The notes under the pieces were generated by a model, which had not been told where the DNA came from, did not search any database, and worked only from the letters and a program-made list of their open reading frames with translations. From Calonectria ilicicola (lineage: Eukaryota > Ascomycota > Sordariomycetes > Hypocreales > Nectriaceae), in assembly GCA_020809705.1 (NCBI GenBank), contig CP085832.1, forward strand, positions 1,674,001-1,738,000: 64,000 bases of DNA, written 5' to 3'. Position numbers and translations under genes: made by a program. Shown here piece after piece: positions 21,996 through 37,893 of this stretch (position 1 is its first letter; every line of letters begins with the position of its first letter).

Positions 21996-24569
21996 CTACA
22001 TAAGGCAAGCGACTGAACGGCTGCTGCACAGCTCCGATGATCCAACCTTGATACGCTGTGATGGTCCTACCCAAGTCCAGGCCTCGACCAGCCACTCATA
22101 CCAAACCCGCGTGTCATCAGTTTGTCGCCACATGCTAACCTCCAACTCCGTATCAGCGGGGAAGTAGAGAGGTTTCTGTGAATTTTTTGTTAGCGATTCC
22201 ATAAATAGCGTATAAAAACACGAGTCAGGGTTGGTGTGTGAATTTAGAAGCTTACCTTGAGAGGGAAGAAGATGGGGAACCATGAGATCATGTCCTTGCT
22301 CTTGTCATCAATGCGCTCAGGGTGCGTGCTGATCTCGACCTTGGCACCATTGTTCTCGGCGATCTGTGACTCGTATAAAGTTGACTCAAAGTAACCGGCG
22401 AGGCCGTGGGTGACGCCACGGGTCCTGCATACGAAGGTGAGATGGCAGTATCGTGAGTTGTGATCATTGGCTCCCGCCGCACCAGCCATGCTGCCACCGC
22501 CACCGCCCACAACGCCTCCAGACCGGCGGGCCTCGACAGCCGCGAGGGTGGATTCGGGCACTGGGTGGGAAAACTCCCACGCTTCCTGAAAGCGAGGGTG
22601 AGTGGGCACCTTTTGCGAAACAAAATCAATAGCAAATAGGCGGACGACCCAAGGTGTCTCGAAAGCGTTGGGCTCAGTAGACACACGCGAGAGAATATCG
22701 GCGTGGATCTTGGGAGTAGATATGGGGCTGAAGTGTGCGGTGTAAGAGCTTGGGATGGAAATTCCGTGGGGCTTGGACAGCACATGCTGAATGCCGTCGA
22801 GACATTCGGGAGACAACTCGTTATCGCCAAACGAGCCAAGCAATTCAGAGATGAGGATATCGACCTTGCCGTACACAGGGCCGTCTGCAGACTCGGATAC
22901 CACGGGACCCTTCCAGGCTCGCATGTCAGTCTTGACCACCTTCACTTTGCCATCCCAGACCATTTCATTCTGGCGCAGCAGGTAGACATAGGCGTTGGGA
23001 TTCTTTTCCACAGCCCACATGTCGATGGCAACGCCAGCGTCCTTGGCGGCTTTAAGCGCACGAGTGACAAGGGGACCGCGGCCTGAACCGGCAACGGCTA
23101 CGACGACGGTACCATCTTTGGAAGTAGGCTTCTTTAATTCCTTCCACTCTGTCAAGGCCTCAAAGATGGCAATCTCATATTGGTTGTACTTGACAGGGTC
23201 GCCCTCAAAGACCTCGTAGGTGGCCGATTCAAGATTGTCGGATAGGGGTTGCAGGGGTGACTGGAGCCAGTCTTGAAAGCTGGTGAGGGTAGGACCCTCC
23301 AGAGCTGAGAAAGGAGGCTGCTGAGTCTCGAGCCATCGAAGGTAAGAGATATAGGGATTGACTTCGACGTTGGAACCTCGGACCTTGGGTGTCTGATTCT
23401 GGGCCTCGGCAAGACTGGGAAACTCATCCTGAGATAGAGCTCCGTCTGCGTTCTTGAGAAGTGACTGAGAGCCACTCTTTATCTGAGAAACATCGGGGCC
23501 AGCATCGCACAGCATGAACCATGGCGCATTCTTCAGGCGCATGTAGCTGAAAATGAGATCCTGGTGATGCTTGGAGAGCGCAGGATAGCCTCCCTTGTTG
23601 GTTTGGAAAATGGAGGGACTGAGGGACAGATAGTGTAAAGGCTCAGCAAACCAACGGTTTTGCAGGTCCTTTTCAGGCATTACCTGGGGTATCTGCAAAG
23701 CTGCGATATGACGCATTAGCGTGAGACGATAGGCATAGCTTGAGCAGATGTAAACATACCAACCAACAATCGAACATTGTAGTTGCAGAGGCTGCGCACG
23801 TGGTGCCACGAATCCCAGGCTGTGAAAAGATCGATCTCTTTTCCTTCAGCTTTTGGTGGTTGCTCTGGTTGGAGGGATGTGAGAGTCTTGATTCGGGATT
23901 CAAGTCCAGGTTCACGGTACATGGGCATATGGACAATAAAGGTCACCCGACCAGCAATGGTGAGGGCCTCATCGACAGCTCGGGAGTACTGAGCAAGACC
24001 TTGATTTCCGCCATTATTGGAGGCGTCGCGCAGAGGACCAGGGATTATGATGCTTCGGACTCCGCAAAAGTTTGCGTAGTTGACCTCGAGGTTCAAGACC
24101 TGGCGGGAGATGCTGGCGACAGTTGGGTTGGTCGAGCAGAGATCAATCCAAGGGCTGATGTACGCCGTGTACGTGTTGACGGAGGCGCTTGGGAACAGAC
24201 CAGTGTCCTTGGGCGTGAGAGGGGGCAAGATGGGGTCCTCACGTGCAGCCGTGGCGGTGGACGTGGGTTTGTGGCCCTCAGTCGCAAGAGTTGCAAGATG
24301 CTTTTCAACCAGAGCAAAGACCCGATCACGGAAATGATTGTTGGTGATCGGGGTCGTCACGAATGCAAGCTGTGCGCGGTCAATGGCGTCGCTCTTTATA
24401 TCAGCGATGGCTGTGTTGGCCAGCGACTTACACCATGGTTCAGCATATGGCCATACTGTACATCAGTGAGGGGCTCCTCACGGGTCGAATCATGCTGACC
24501 GATGTGAAAAGTTGGGTATTGGGGGCCGTAACTATCCGGCATGGAGAAGCCCGCGTCGTCGGAACCCAT
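21996..24569 (-). CDS. Protein arginine N-methyltransferase 5 (PRMT5/Skb1/Hsl7)
   Basis: Type II arginine methyltransferase that makes symmetric dimethylarginine on histones and Sm proteins and acts in cell-cycle control in fungi. Four exons: 24569-24432, 24369-23760, 23700-22256 and 22175-21996; phases close at 790 aa. The N-terminal TIM-barrel region includes VTTPITNNHF and SPWIDLCS. The SAM-binding motif is VAVAGSGRGP (Gly454-Pro459). The two catalytic glutamates are Glu535 and Glu544 in ISELLGSFGDNELSPE, with the family's exact spacing of nine. The C-terminal barrel ends VSMWRQTDDTRVWYEW and SVACLM, the standard ending. The start (MGSDDAGF) is the first ATG of exon 1. It is transcribed divergently from the Prp43 gene, 700 bp away. 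Confident. Confidence 0.96.
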
Positions 24570-25269
24570 TGCGTCTATTGCAGCAGAGCTGGTAAGGTTG
24601 CGTGAGTAGTGGCCTAGCAGAGACTGAGATTTCCGTGGTGGAGCAAATCACCCCGCCAAAGATTTGTGTGCTGAGTAGAACCTGGGGGGGCTGTCGTCCT
24701 GCAACGGTGAGAGGGGAAAGCAGAAAACAGGATTAGGTGACGGACAGTGTGAACTTGGTCACAGCTTAGACGGGCGCCTCGAGTGCAAACAAGTCCAAGG
24801 CCCGGTGTTGAAAGGGCTTCAATTCGCACAGGACCACTGATTTTCGTGGTGAATCTGAAGTGGGATGGAGGACCCTGAACATTATGCACAGTGTGCGCCA
24901 GTCGCTAGCACTTTAGTGGCTGATGGAGCTTGGCTGTGCGGACAAAGACGATGCGGTGGAGCAACAATGAAAAATAGGTTGACATTTTGATTTGGGTTGG
25001 GATTCTAATAAAATATTAACTTGAATCAGATAAAAGATGCTTGAGGTTCCTTTTGTCTCAAACTAGATGTGCACTTTGAAAGCGTGACCAATTGCAGAGT
25101 TCTCACACTGTACAGCCCGGCGTTCCTTATCGATAACAGATCCGCCGGGTCCCGCCAAAATTTTCTGGTAGGCAGGCACAGATGTCAACACAAACCTTCA
25201 GCCTCGCGCGCATCAACTTCGACTTGTTGGATTTCTTCTCTCGCCCTCCCATCCAATCCAACAACAAGA
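24570..25269. promoter_or_regulatory. Shared divergent promoter region of PRMT5 and PRP43
   Basis: A 700-bp gap between two start codons facing away from each other. It must contain both promoters. An AT-rich stretch lies at about 24960-25050; no clear TATA box. No open frame of gene character is present. Both products act in RNA metabolism (Sm protein methylation and spliceosome disassembly), but co-regulation is only a guess. Confidence 0.5.
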
Positions 25270-27694
<2,425 letters not shown>

Positions 27695-30600
27695 GACGCG
27701 TCGGTTCCAGGCCACCAGCGTACCGCGTCCAGTAAGACCCCGCACAGAGAAGCCAACATGAAGGGGAGGGGGGGGAGAGGACCGACACATGTGTTGACTC
27801 TCCCCGGTTGACACGCCTGCCACTGCTACGTGAGCCTCACATACAGCAACTTTCTCACCCTCGTCATGGACCCGCATAAACCAACCAGGATCGTCATGGC
27901 GGTCAAGGGGAGAAGAAAAAAGCAAGGAGACAAGGACGCGTTTCTCACCCCTCCAAAACACAGCTGTCAAAATGCACAATGCAGCTGAGTGGTTGTACTG
28001 TACTTTGGGGGTGCATTTCAAGTGACCAGTCATTCCTGACTGGAATTGCTCCCTCGTCTATCTCGCTGCCTACGTCGGTACCTGTCGCCCGTTGGCTGGG
28101 AGCCCCAGTTTTGTGTCCACTTTGTTATTGTTTTTTTGCTTAGGGTTGGCGGGCGTTGAATGCAACCCGCATGTTGTTGTTTTTTTTTTTCCTGCTTGCT
28201 AAGCCTCAGTCGGGATAGTGGTGGTGTTGGGCATTGGTTTTCACTCGTGCGCCTGCGTGCGGAGTATGCACCCGTTGAGGGAAGAGACAAGAGTAAAGAC
28301 AAAGATGGCATATGCAACCTGCAGACAAGACGTTGCGTTTTGGAATGCGCGGAGGTAGAATGTAAAAACGGAACAAGAATTATATCATTAGTTTGCTGTT
28401 AGAGGAAACATGGACCGAAAGTTGACGAGAAAAGACAGACGGGCTCCGCTTACATGACTACTCACCTCCCCAGGATGGAGACAGCATTCCCACCCAACCC
28501 TGGACGCGCATGAATCATGAATGTGCCTGCAGCCCACCGCTTCGGGCATTACCCTCTGGCAATATACGACATCTTCATCCGCCGAAGCGTCTCATATCGT
28601 CGATTGCGTTGCATAAGCTGGTCAAGGACCTACGATACTTGAACGGGGACCCTCTGCGAGCGCATCTTTCTGGCGACCCTGACCCTCTCTCCCACGTACC
28701 CCCCTCTGCCTCTCTCTCGCCATCATCCCCTTACCGTTCCATCCCCTTCCCGTCCTCGCAGGATAAGGAACTCGGGCCGTTGTCATCAGAGGCCCACCAC
28801 GGTCTTATAGGGCAGGACGGCGAGACGAGGACCCTCTCCGTAACCTTTGAGCGAAGGGACCACTCCGGTGGACGGGCTCGCTCGCTACGCATTGAAAGCG
28901 GGCAGGCAGTATCCGCAAAAAATGAGAAATGAAAGAGACAGGAAAAAGACGGTAAAGGGAGGGAAGAGACTTTGGCACCATAGCATACAAGGCCTAGCAC
29001 GAGCGCAAGGGCACATTGTCACATCACAGCAGGAAATAAATAATAGTGATAATAATACAGAAGCACTGCAGCGGTTAATGGCCACAGAAATGTACCCTTG
29101 CATCATTCGACGTTGATATTTGCTTCTGTTTTTGCTTTTTTTCGTCTCATCCAAGGGGTGCTTGCATCCGGGGACTGCAAGTCCACCTCTTCCGAGTCGC
29201 CGCGGGCAAACAAGAGGTCAAGGGGGACAGAGACGGAGGGGCCGGGTTGCTTCCATGTGGTAGAACGAGGCCAGGGTTGGACGAAGCGCAAGGACGGTTA
29301 ACACGGCTGGGGGGTGTACGGTGTATCTTTTTTATTTTTTTACCCATTTCCGCCTTTTTCTTTTTTTCGGTTCCGTTTTGTTGGGTGGCATGGTAGATGG
29401 GACAGGCAAGCTTTCGTGGAGAGGCGGGAAGATCGAAAAAAGCAACTTTTTGCTCTCCCCCGTGGACCCAGCCAGCAGGCTAACGACTGTCCCAAATTCC
29501 CGGGCGCCTGGGTAAGGGTAATGGGACGGGTAGAATGGAGTTGCCTGCCAGGAGAATGAAGAGGCACGGCACTGCATCGTGATACCCGAGCACATTAAAA
29601 AAAACCTAGCACTCACAAAACCGGCGCAGTGGGGTTGTGACAGGAAATGCAGAGGAACAAAAAGGCACAGCAGACGCACAAGCTGAAGAGCGGCCCTCGC
29701 ACCCTCCGCATCTTGGTACTCCTGCCGGATTGGCGGACACAAAGTGTCCGGCCCAAGTTTTGAGGCCCAACGACGGGGTGGGAAATGTGGCGGATGCGAG
29801 ACGCGGGGGAGGCGAACCAGAGGCTGGAGGAAGGGTTTGGGGGCCTGGGCGATGATCTATGAGTGGTGAGGCGAGTGAGGCAAAGCAACAAGGGCGACCG
29901 TCGAATCGGGATGTGATCTGGGAGTGCCAGTGACCAGGCCAGGTCGGACCGCTCCTCTGGAGGCAACAGACTCAAGGACAGGGCCGCTCCCGTGCGGCAG
30001 ATACGAGCTCAACCGCCATGGCGACGGCAGGGCAGCAGGGCAGCAGGGTAGCAAGGTAGGAGGAGCACGTGCAAGAGCCAATCCTGGTCCAGCAGGCAGG
30101 GAGACGATGCAGAATGAGTCTCAACAATCAAGAAATTTGGTACGGTGAGACTCTCGAGGAGAGGTGAGGGCGAGGGTGAGCAAAGCCAATGATTGTGGTG
30201 TAATAGCTAGCTGCAGGACGATCCCAAGATAATTGGCTGAACTCACAAATGAGCAACCGAGACCGAGTGCGAATGGACACTGGTTTTCCCTTGTCGATTC
30301 CCGTGTCCGCACTGTTATCTGATTCCTTTGAACATCTTGGGGGCTCAGATCCTCCATCCTCGCCGGTGAAGGACAATTTGAAGCTGCAGCTCGCTACCAA
30401 AAAAAAAAAAAAACGACCCACGCAATGAGCAAAGGTATCAATGGAATTATCGGAAATGTTTAAGGACCTCTCTCTGGACAGGAAACGAGCTTAAGCGGGG
30501 CACCGGGACGGGGCCGACAACTAGAACAACGTGATTCTGTCGTGGAACCCGTGGAACCCGTGGGACTTGGGACCCCATCGACAGGCTGCGGCCGGCTGAG

Positions 30601-33600
30601 GACACCGACCATATGATGAAGTCACAATATTGCATGTAAACCTGCCAGTGGTGAAATTGAAGGAGTAGAGGGAATGTTGTGATGGTGATCTTTTGTTGTG
30701 TTGCGAGGTGTGTCTGTGTACGCGCATGTAGTCGAGATTGGACTTGGCCGCGGGGCTTGCCAGGAAAACATATATTCGCGTATTATGGTGGCCAGCACTC
30801 CTATTCGAGAGGGGCGTGTAGAAAGGTAGGGTAGCTTAAAAAGCCTATATCGGTGCCCATGTCCGTGCCATGGCGGCGAACCAGTCTGTTTCCAATCCGC
30901 TACCAACCTGTGATATAAGACTGCGACCCCATCGCGTTGGAGCGGTAGTATGCAGGATACAAAGGGTTCACAGGATAAAGCCGACCGTTTCGGGAAAACC
31001 GGACGTGAGAGATGGTAATCCTTCTGTGGCAAAATCACGAGCCAAAAGAGACGGGATAGGCTGGCAGGCAAAAAAATGAGAGAGTGCTGTCGTGTTCCCA
31101 CATTGCTTGGTTGAATCACACTGTGCCGACCCTCGCTTCCCTCAAGACCCAGAATATCAACGAGGGGAGCGGGAATGATGACAAGCATGAGTAATGTTCA
31201 GACAAAGGTCCGTTCAGCCGGGACGAGAATTGACGAAGAAAAGATGGGGAACGTCGCCGCCGAAAGGCACCCTCTTGTTACAGGGCTCTTCCCAGCAGGA
31301 AAAAAAAAGCATCAACCCATCTGCGCACAATACAGCCTTTGCGCCCGGCAGGTTTCCCCTGCCTGGATGCTCTATTTGTAGGCGACTGAATGGTCCAAGG
31401 GCTGGCAAAGGATCATCAGAGCCCAGGGTCGATGCGCCGATGTGCTGCAGTGCGTCGATATTTTACGCGTCGTGTTAGTCGTGACGTCGGCACTGCAATG
31501 TACTACATTGTGTGCGTCTCAATATGCAAGTGAACAGGCCTGTAATGTCCGCAGCTGCATAAGACCGACTCAATGCTTTTTCTTTCTTTTCCAAATGCGC
31601 ATGTCTTTGCGAAGGCCCTTCTAGTAATCACCACTACCATGCCATGATGTGATGTGGGCAATGTCGTCTTGCTTCAAGCCGAGGTCAGCACGGGCTTGGG
31701 GCCAGACGCTTGAAGAAGTTCCCGATGATGCCGAAGAATCAAATGGAACTTGAGGGTCGAATTAACATAACATGCTATCGGAACAGCTGAATGAGATCTT
31801 TCGATGGGCACTGCTGCGAAGGTACCCTAATTGGAGACTGGGCATCTTCCCCGGCTCCCGCCGGCGGGATATTTTTTTGAGCCCTTGTCGGGAAAAAGCA
31901 AACTGCATCTCATCCAGTGTCCGAATCACAATCGATCAATCCCCTCCCTCGGAGGATCAGACTAAAGCACGACTTGTGTTCAATTATGATCCGGCAATTA
32001 TGCGTCCATCCATTGTTACCCACTTGTAGCACGACACCACAAGCCTGTGGACCAGACCCTTCCCCTCTCCCACTTCGTGTTTTTTGCTTTTTCTCATCGG
32101 CTGCTAAGCTAGCTAGCGCACTGGCATCACTAGCCATGTCTCAAGAAGCACTTTCAGCCTCAACCGCGATTCGTTTCTCCACAAGGCCCAATATGCGAAG
32201 TGGCGCCGGCTCGCAACTGTGGCACGACACATGGGACGACGACGGCAGATGAGTTATTGGTGCTGACTCTGTAGCTTCAGGTTGTTGCGGTTGCGCCGAC
32301 ACGAAACGGGGTCCGGTGGCTCCCCCCCGTCGACCGTCGAGCGAGTCCAAGCGACTATCCTGATCCACGACCCACGATGACCTGGCCCAGGCAGTTCGGT
32401 CGCTTGATGACGGCCGTCGTTGTAATTGCCGGCCTCACTCACTAACGCCTTGCAGTAGAGCAGCATCGTCTCGGGGAGGGGCGCAACGGTCGGGTGGGCT
32501 CCCACGAGCGAATCGACAACGGCCATGGGTTACGGTGCTTCCCCAGAGAAGCACACCCTGTCGATACCACCACCCTTGACTTGTCAACACTACCACCCTG
32601 TCAACCCCTGGTCAAACAACCTGTCATCCATCGTCCACGACCTCACGCCATTCTACCGGCCACTACGCCCGTTCCAGCTCTCGGCCCATGGCTCCACGAT
32701 TCGACATACGGACCACGACTTGCAAGTGAGGTGCTGTGCAGGCTTGCGGCAGCCATCCGATCGCTGGTCTCCCGCGCTGGGGTCAACGGAGGTCTCGTGG
32801 GAGTCGTTATGGTATTTGCAAAGCACAAGACTTCCCGTAGCGGTACCTGTGTCCGTGCTTTTCCACCCATGCTTGTGCCTGTGATTTGAGCTCTACAGCG
32901 CGCGCGCTCATACAACGCTGCCCCCCAAAAAAAACCCCAAATATTTTTTTTTTTTCGAAGTAGCTGCTTTTTAACTCCCAATCTCCTTCATCTCAATACC
33001 TGCCTGTGTAACATCGCTTGGAAACCATCTTGGCTTGCATGTTAGTTGTGTACCAGCGTTCAGCCACGTACCGAGCTCCGCGGGCACGGCAAATGACTGA
33101 GAGGCCACATTCAAGGCCGCCCAAAGGCTGCTGCTGTTTCAGAGCCCCTAGTTTCCCTTGCCATCCGTTAAATATACTCTGTCGCACACTCCCATACTCA
33201 CTCACACGCCTCTGCCATGGGGCATGGGTTCCCACCGGCCCTCTTCCGGAACATCGCAGGGGCTCCCTGTCTGTCACTGGTCTGTTCCCTTCACTCCATC
33301 GCTATACCGGCGGGGCCCCTTGGCTAAAGATGGCTCATGGCGCCCGGGGCCATCAGTCAATCCCATAGACAATCGGGGTGCGACGTCAACGGCCATCCAC
33401 CATCTGGATTAGCTGTCCCAAGACGTCAGCAGCGTCCGAGTCTATGTAAAGGCAATGGTACGCACCTTGATCATGCCAGGTCGTTCCCGCCTGGAGCTCC
33501 GCTCAGCCTGGGGATCCTTGACAACTTGACCCTCGCCCATAGCATCCGTGGTAGTACAAGAACATCGTTCGACCCGTTCCCCAACCTAGCTCTCTCTTCA

Positions 33601-33640
33601 TTCTAGTCATTCACAACCACATCGCTTGCTGCCAGCGGGT
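27695..33640. other. Long intergenic region, no convincing gene
   Basis: About 6 kb between PRP43 and the small cysteine-containing gene. GC is moderate and the sequence is unique in appearance, with homopolymers (for example 28178-28190 T and 30401-30414 A). Open frames (for example 28510-28932, 30622-31188, 32494-32889) are short, often overlap another frame on the opposite strand, and show neither domain motifs nor paired splice signals. A promoter or long non-coding RNA role is possible but not shown. Confidence 0.5.
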
Positions 33641-33644
33641 AGTT

Positions 33645-33654
33645 CCATATAAAG
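33645..33654 (+). promoter_or_regulatory. Probable TATA element of the small cysteine-containing protein gene
   Basis: CATATAAAGA about 130-140 bp upstream of the ATG at 33783, followed by a CT-rich leader that includes a CTC trinucleotide repeat (33737-33765). The arrangement is typical of an inducible, well expressed fungal gene. Confidence 0.5.
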
Positions 33655-33782
33655 ACGCCTCTTACCTCCTTGTTCCATCTTGGACATTGCCACACATCTT
33701 TCAATTCCTTCCTGATCACACTTCGAATACCTCTACGCCCTCCTCCTCCTCCTCCTCCTCCTTCTCCTCAATCGACACCACA

Positions 33783-34202
33783 ATGAGCGGCGCGGGTGGC
33801 TTTTACAAGTACCGATGCAAGTACTTCTATACTCATAACTGTCCCAACTGGGTTTGGGTGAATAATGCGCCTTGCGCATCATGTCTTGTAAGCTCCAACA
33901 TTTTTTTTTTTTTTTTGGCTGAAGGCGGAAAAATGAATTGTGGTTGCTAACGGAGGCTGTGTTAGGCCGATGGGCGGGACAACGAAGAACCCCCCCTACC
34001 GTCTTGGGGGCTTCCACGAGATATTGTTGTGCCCCGCGTGCTGGATGGCATCCTGCAATACACCCTAATGGAGCTCGTCGCTCCCATGGAGCCCGGCGAC
34101 GACTGGACACTCAGGGATAAGGCCAACCGACCACCGCCATCAATCCCTGTGACTAGTGCCATGCCAGGTATACCGGGGGTAATGTCACATCATCGTTTCT
34201 GA
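33783..34202 (+). CDS. Small conserved-type fungal protein with CX7C...CX2C
   Basis: Two exons, 33783-33887 and 33966-34202, joined in phase 0 by a GT-AG intron; 113 aa. The N-terminal 35 residues are aromatic-rich with four cysteines (12, 20, 31, 34) spaced CX7C-X10-CX2C: YRCKYFYTHNC, then APCASCL. This could bind one zinc ion or form two disulphides. There is no signal peptide. The second exon is acidic and Pro-rich (EPGDDWTLRDK). I recall similar short YKYRC/CPNW proteins annotated as hypothetical in Sordariomycetes, but cannot check. A TATA-like element and CT-rich leader precede it. Function unknown. The C-terminal 15 codons are less certain because a possible further donor (GGTATA) lies at 34167. 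Confidence 0.72.
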
Positions 34203-37200
34203 GACCCATCGAATATCCCCGCCCAACGAGTCCTTGCGAATCCTCGCGAACAGATGGGAGGCGAGTTCCTCTAAGAGGTTCGCCATTTGATGAGATTGGG
34301 AAATAATTTATCGGCGGCGCAAGGGCTGGGGAGAAAACAGAACTTGGGCAACAAAGCGTGCGACATGACACTTGGGAGAGGAAAAGATGGGGGTAGGGAT
34401 GAATCACAATGACAGTGGGGGGGACACCAACAAATTGCAAACTCTCTCGAGCGCCGACCAATGGACGCGCCACTTGGCGTGTGCAGTGTACAATTTTGTG
34501 TACAATCTCGGGGATTTCTGACAGGAAAAAACGCAGCAGACATTGGAAGGTTGCGATTGCGACGCTAAGTATTGGATGGAGCGCGAGATTGGTGGCTTAG
34601 GAACGACAAAAACGACCACAACCAAACAACCCCCCAGGAGATACCCATGCGCTTTTGAGTTGGCGGCTCTGGAGGACGGGGGACTCCATTCCGGACTGTT
34701 ATTTCTGTTGTATCTGGGCTCTTTTTGGGACGGCTAATTCCTGTATTTTTGGGCGCGCATGTGTGTCTTGTTATTTTCGGCACAGGGTGCTTATTATTTG
34801 ATATCTTTTTGGGTGGCATGGAGCCGGGAAATTGATTTCTTGAACATGTTGCACACGCATTCGGTTTACCACGGGAACAATGTTCCTCTAGAGGGGCATC
34901 TGTAGAGGGTCGCGTATAGCAACACCAGCCTGTTTTGGTGCAATGAATGACATGTGATTTGAGGCTCATGAAGGTCTCGGGACCGTACTCTGTGGCGGAC
35001 TCTGGCACTTCGGTGATCGGGCCAAGGTGCTCACCTCGAGGCATCAGATCAAAACCACCGAGCAGGGTCTGGGTCGTGAGATGTGGCGTGCCATCCGATA
35101 GCAGCTCGCCTGATGATCCCTGCTCGTCTACTTATCAGTGTGGTCTCGGTACCTGGAGGACGACCGGGTTCATCGGACGCTCGGATTGGTCGAAAAAGAG
35201 CTGCGCAAGGTCGAGTGAGAAAAGAAGGGTGAGATGGGATTGGATGGGCAATGCTCAAAGTGCGGCAGCTAGGGAAGCATGAGGGAACCATCGGGGATTG
35301 ACAAAAAGAGATAGCCATTCATCCAGCTGTGGTTGACTGCGACCCAATAGACCGGGGCCGCCGGGCGTGCCGTTGAGCACTGCTGAAGCTACTGTGCGAC
35401 GCCCCTCAGTTCGTGGTCCTTGGCGAGGGGATGTCTCTCTAGCGTAACGGCTTTGCACCCTGCGCCACGCGTCTGCTGGTTTGGCGTCGAAACATCTGAT
35501 GGAGGACCAGGGGTTCCATGAGAACCGATCCCGTGGTTGGACCAGATGGGACAGAGCTCATAGTGCGATCCCGATTATTGGTTTTTGATTCTGGTGATGC
35601 AACCAAGCCGGACGGGGGGATTTTGATGCGATTCGGTGCCCGATCAAGGGCCTAACTGCGTGCTTGCAGCAGCAAGGCGCAGTGCATCTGAAGGACAATT
35701 CAACAGTAGAGTTGACGATGCAATGCAAAGATAGTCAATTGTTGGGCCAGCTGCAGGTGCATTTGCTGGACGGGGCGTGGCATGGGCATGTGTGGAAATG
35801 CTGATGTCGTGAGATGGACATTGGCCGGCTTCAATGACGATGGACTTGCATTCCGAGGGCGCAATTAGTTCTGTGTAGTCCATCGACTCCATAGACCAGG
35901 CAGAAAAGGAAAAAAAAAACCATGCAACGGCAATGGGTCCCCCAGGCACGCTTTCCCACCGACAGGGATAAGCTCTGGAAGGCATGAACCCGCCCGGATG
36001 CGCCTTCGTCGATTGCGAGCGCCCTGATCAAGCAGATACTTGCCGCATGGGGTTTCCACGATGAGAACGAAGGAAGCCAAAATGAGATCAAGAAAAGCAT
36101 GTCAGCAATTGGCTTCGTATCTTGCTCCAGGCTTATTTGGCACCCCCAACGGCAACGGCATCGCTTAACTGTTCGAAACGAGCAAGCCGTCCAGCCAAGG
36201 CACTAATGACGAAATTTCCATTTTCATCATTGCTTGCTTGAGTTTTTTTGCTCTGGCTCCACCGCGCAAGTTCTAGTGCCCGCTCCTCGTTGCACTAGGC
36301 TCAGGCTCGCTCCATTCCACAGCGCACTTCGCCTAAGATACACGTCCCCGTCCGTCCCCGTCCGTCCCCGTCCGTCCCCCAAAAGCCCGCTAAACGTCCA
36401 CTATCCTCCACTGCCCGCCGCCACTGGCCACTGTCCACTGTACCAAAAACCGCCAGCGCTGGTTTAGCTCAGCATGGGTTCTCTTGACACATGCGCTTGA
36501 GCAAGCCACCCGCATCTACCACGTTTTGCCCCCCTTCCACTACTCTATCCATCCCCGTCGTCACGTTCGATGTTTCTCTTTTTCGTTCGACTTTCGCATA
36601 TGCAACATGCGCATCATCGGCCTCCGCCGCCCACTCTCTCTCTCTCTCTCAGCCTTCCCAAAGTCTGCTCCCCAATGGACCTCGCAGCGGCTCCAGTCCG
36701 TCTCAACAGAAGAGGCGCTGCCAGAGACGTTCACTTATACGAGGCCGCTATCAGTGCGACGCGGCCAACCCAACGTCGAGCGCCGCCGACAATTGTCCAT
36801 AACGAGCGATCGACGGAACCACCCGTCTACCAGCGGGATACCACGTCAGATTTGACTTTTTTTTTTTTTTTATTCGTGTCGGTTGGAGCAGACGGCCCCT
36901 CTTCCATCATCATATCATGCCTTCATGCTTTCATCTCCTTTTGCTTTTGTCCCAGTTTACCCCATTCACCTCCTCATGTGCTCCAATCCCCTTGTTTTCC
37001 TTCCAATTGCCAATCTGCCCTGGATCCCTGCCCTGCCCTATCCCATCCTTGCACAACCCCGGCGGACTTTACTATGCGCCCCGAAATCTGCATCAGACCA
37101 TTCCCCGTGGGCTCGTCCGTCCCGTTTGTGTCCACTCCCCGGTTATTCCATGATTCCCAAGCACCCAGAAAACCAACAATCGCATGGTCCCACGGCTTGT

Positions 37201-37893
37201 CCCCCATGGCTCGTCCCCCATGGCTTGTCCCATGCCATGGCCCATCCCCCATGTCCGCTCTACCTTTTACATACCATACTGCCCGCCCGTTCGACTTTCG
37301 CGTCTTCCAGAACAGGCATGGAACGATTCCCTTCCGAGTAAACCACCACCCCCTTTGCGATGTCGGCTATCGAAACTGTGCCAGCCACCGCACATGGCCT
37401 CCTGGCCTGCCCTGCCCTGCACCCATGCCCTAACCGCACCACTGTGGGCAACCGGTGAGCCGTTAGCGCCCGCCTATGTGCCTTTACCAGGAGTACTGGC
37501 CCCGTCTGCTGTGATGTATGTAGTAGCCTCTCGACGGGGCATGTACCGCAAGTGGAGAGCATTATGTCGCTCGACGCTCTTGTAGATGACGATGGGTACG
37601 GTACGGTACGGTACAACAACAAACACGGGTCAGACATCCGAGTGGATCGTCATGTCTCGGTGGAGAGGCGTTCACAACTATATTCTCACCTGCGAATAAC
37701 GGGAATAGCTCATATTATGTTCACGCCTATCCCGAACTGAGCCCGCCGAAGCACGGTAGTTCGACCAGGATGTGGAGTTGTGGCTCATGCCAGAACCCTT
37801 ACTAAAACATTTGTAACAACTAGGATTCCTAAGGTATCATTCTCACTCTTTTCTGCATTACCCAGGTAAGTGCCATACGGCACACTGACAAAA
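34203..37893. other. Intergenic with simple repeats, no convincing gene
   Basis: About 3.7 kb between the small gene and the 3' end of the APP1-type gene. Contents: a 10-bp repeat TCCGTCCCCG (about 3.5 copies, 36342-36380), a CT dinucleotide run (36635-36650), imperfect copies of CCCCCATGGCTTGT (37180-37255), and GGTAC pentamers (37595-37614). Pro/Ser-rich open frames at 36484-37585 occur in all three forward frames, which argues against real coding. Confidence 0.5.
36342..36380 (+). repeat. 10-bp tandem repeat
   Basis: About three and a half copies of TCCGTCCCCG in a row, in an intergenic region. Confidence 0.85.

Noticed and set aside
36484..37585. Overlapping Pro/Ser-rich frames up to 287 codons
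   Set aside because: All three forward frames are open at once over C-rich simple sequence, and no splice sites or motifs support any of them.
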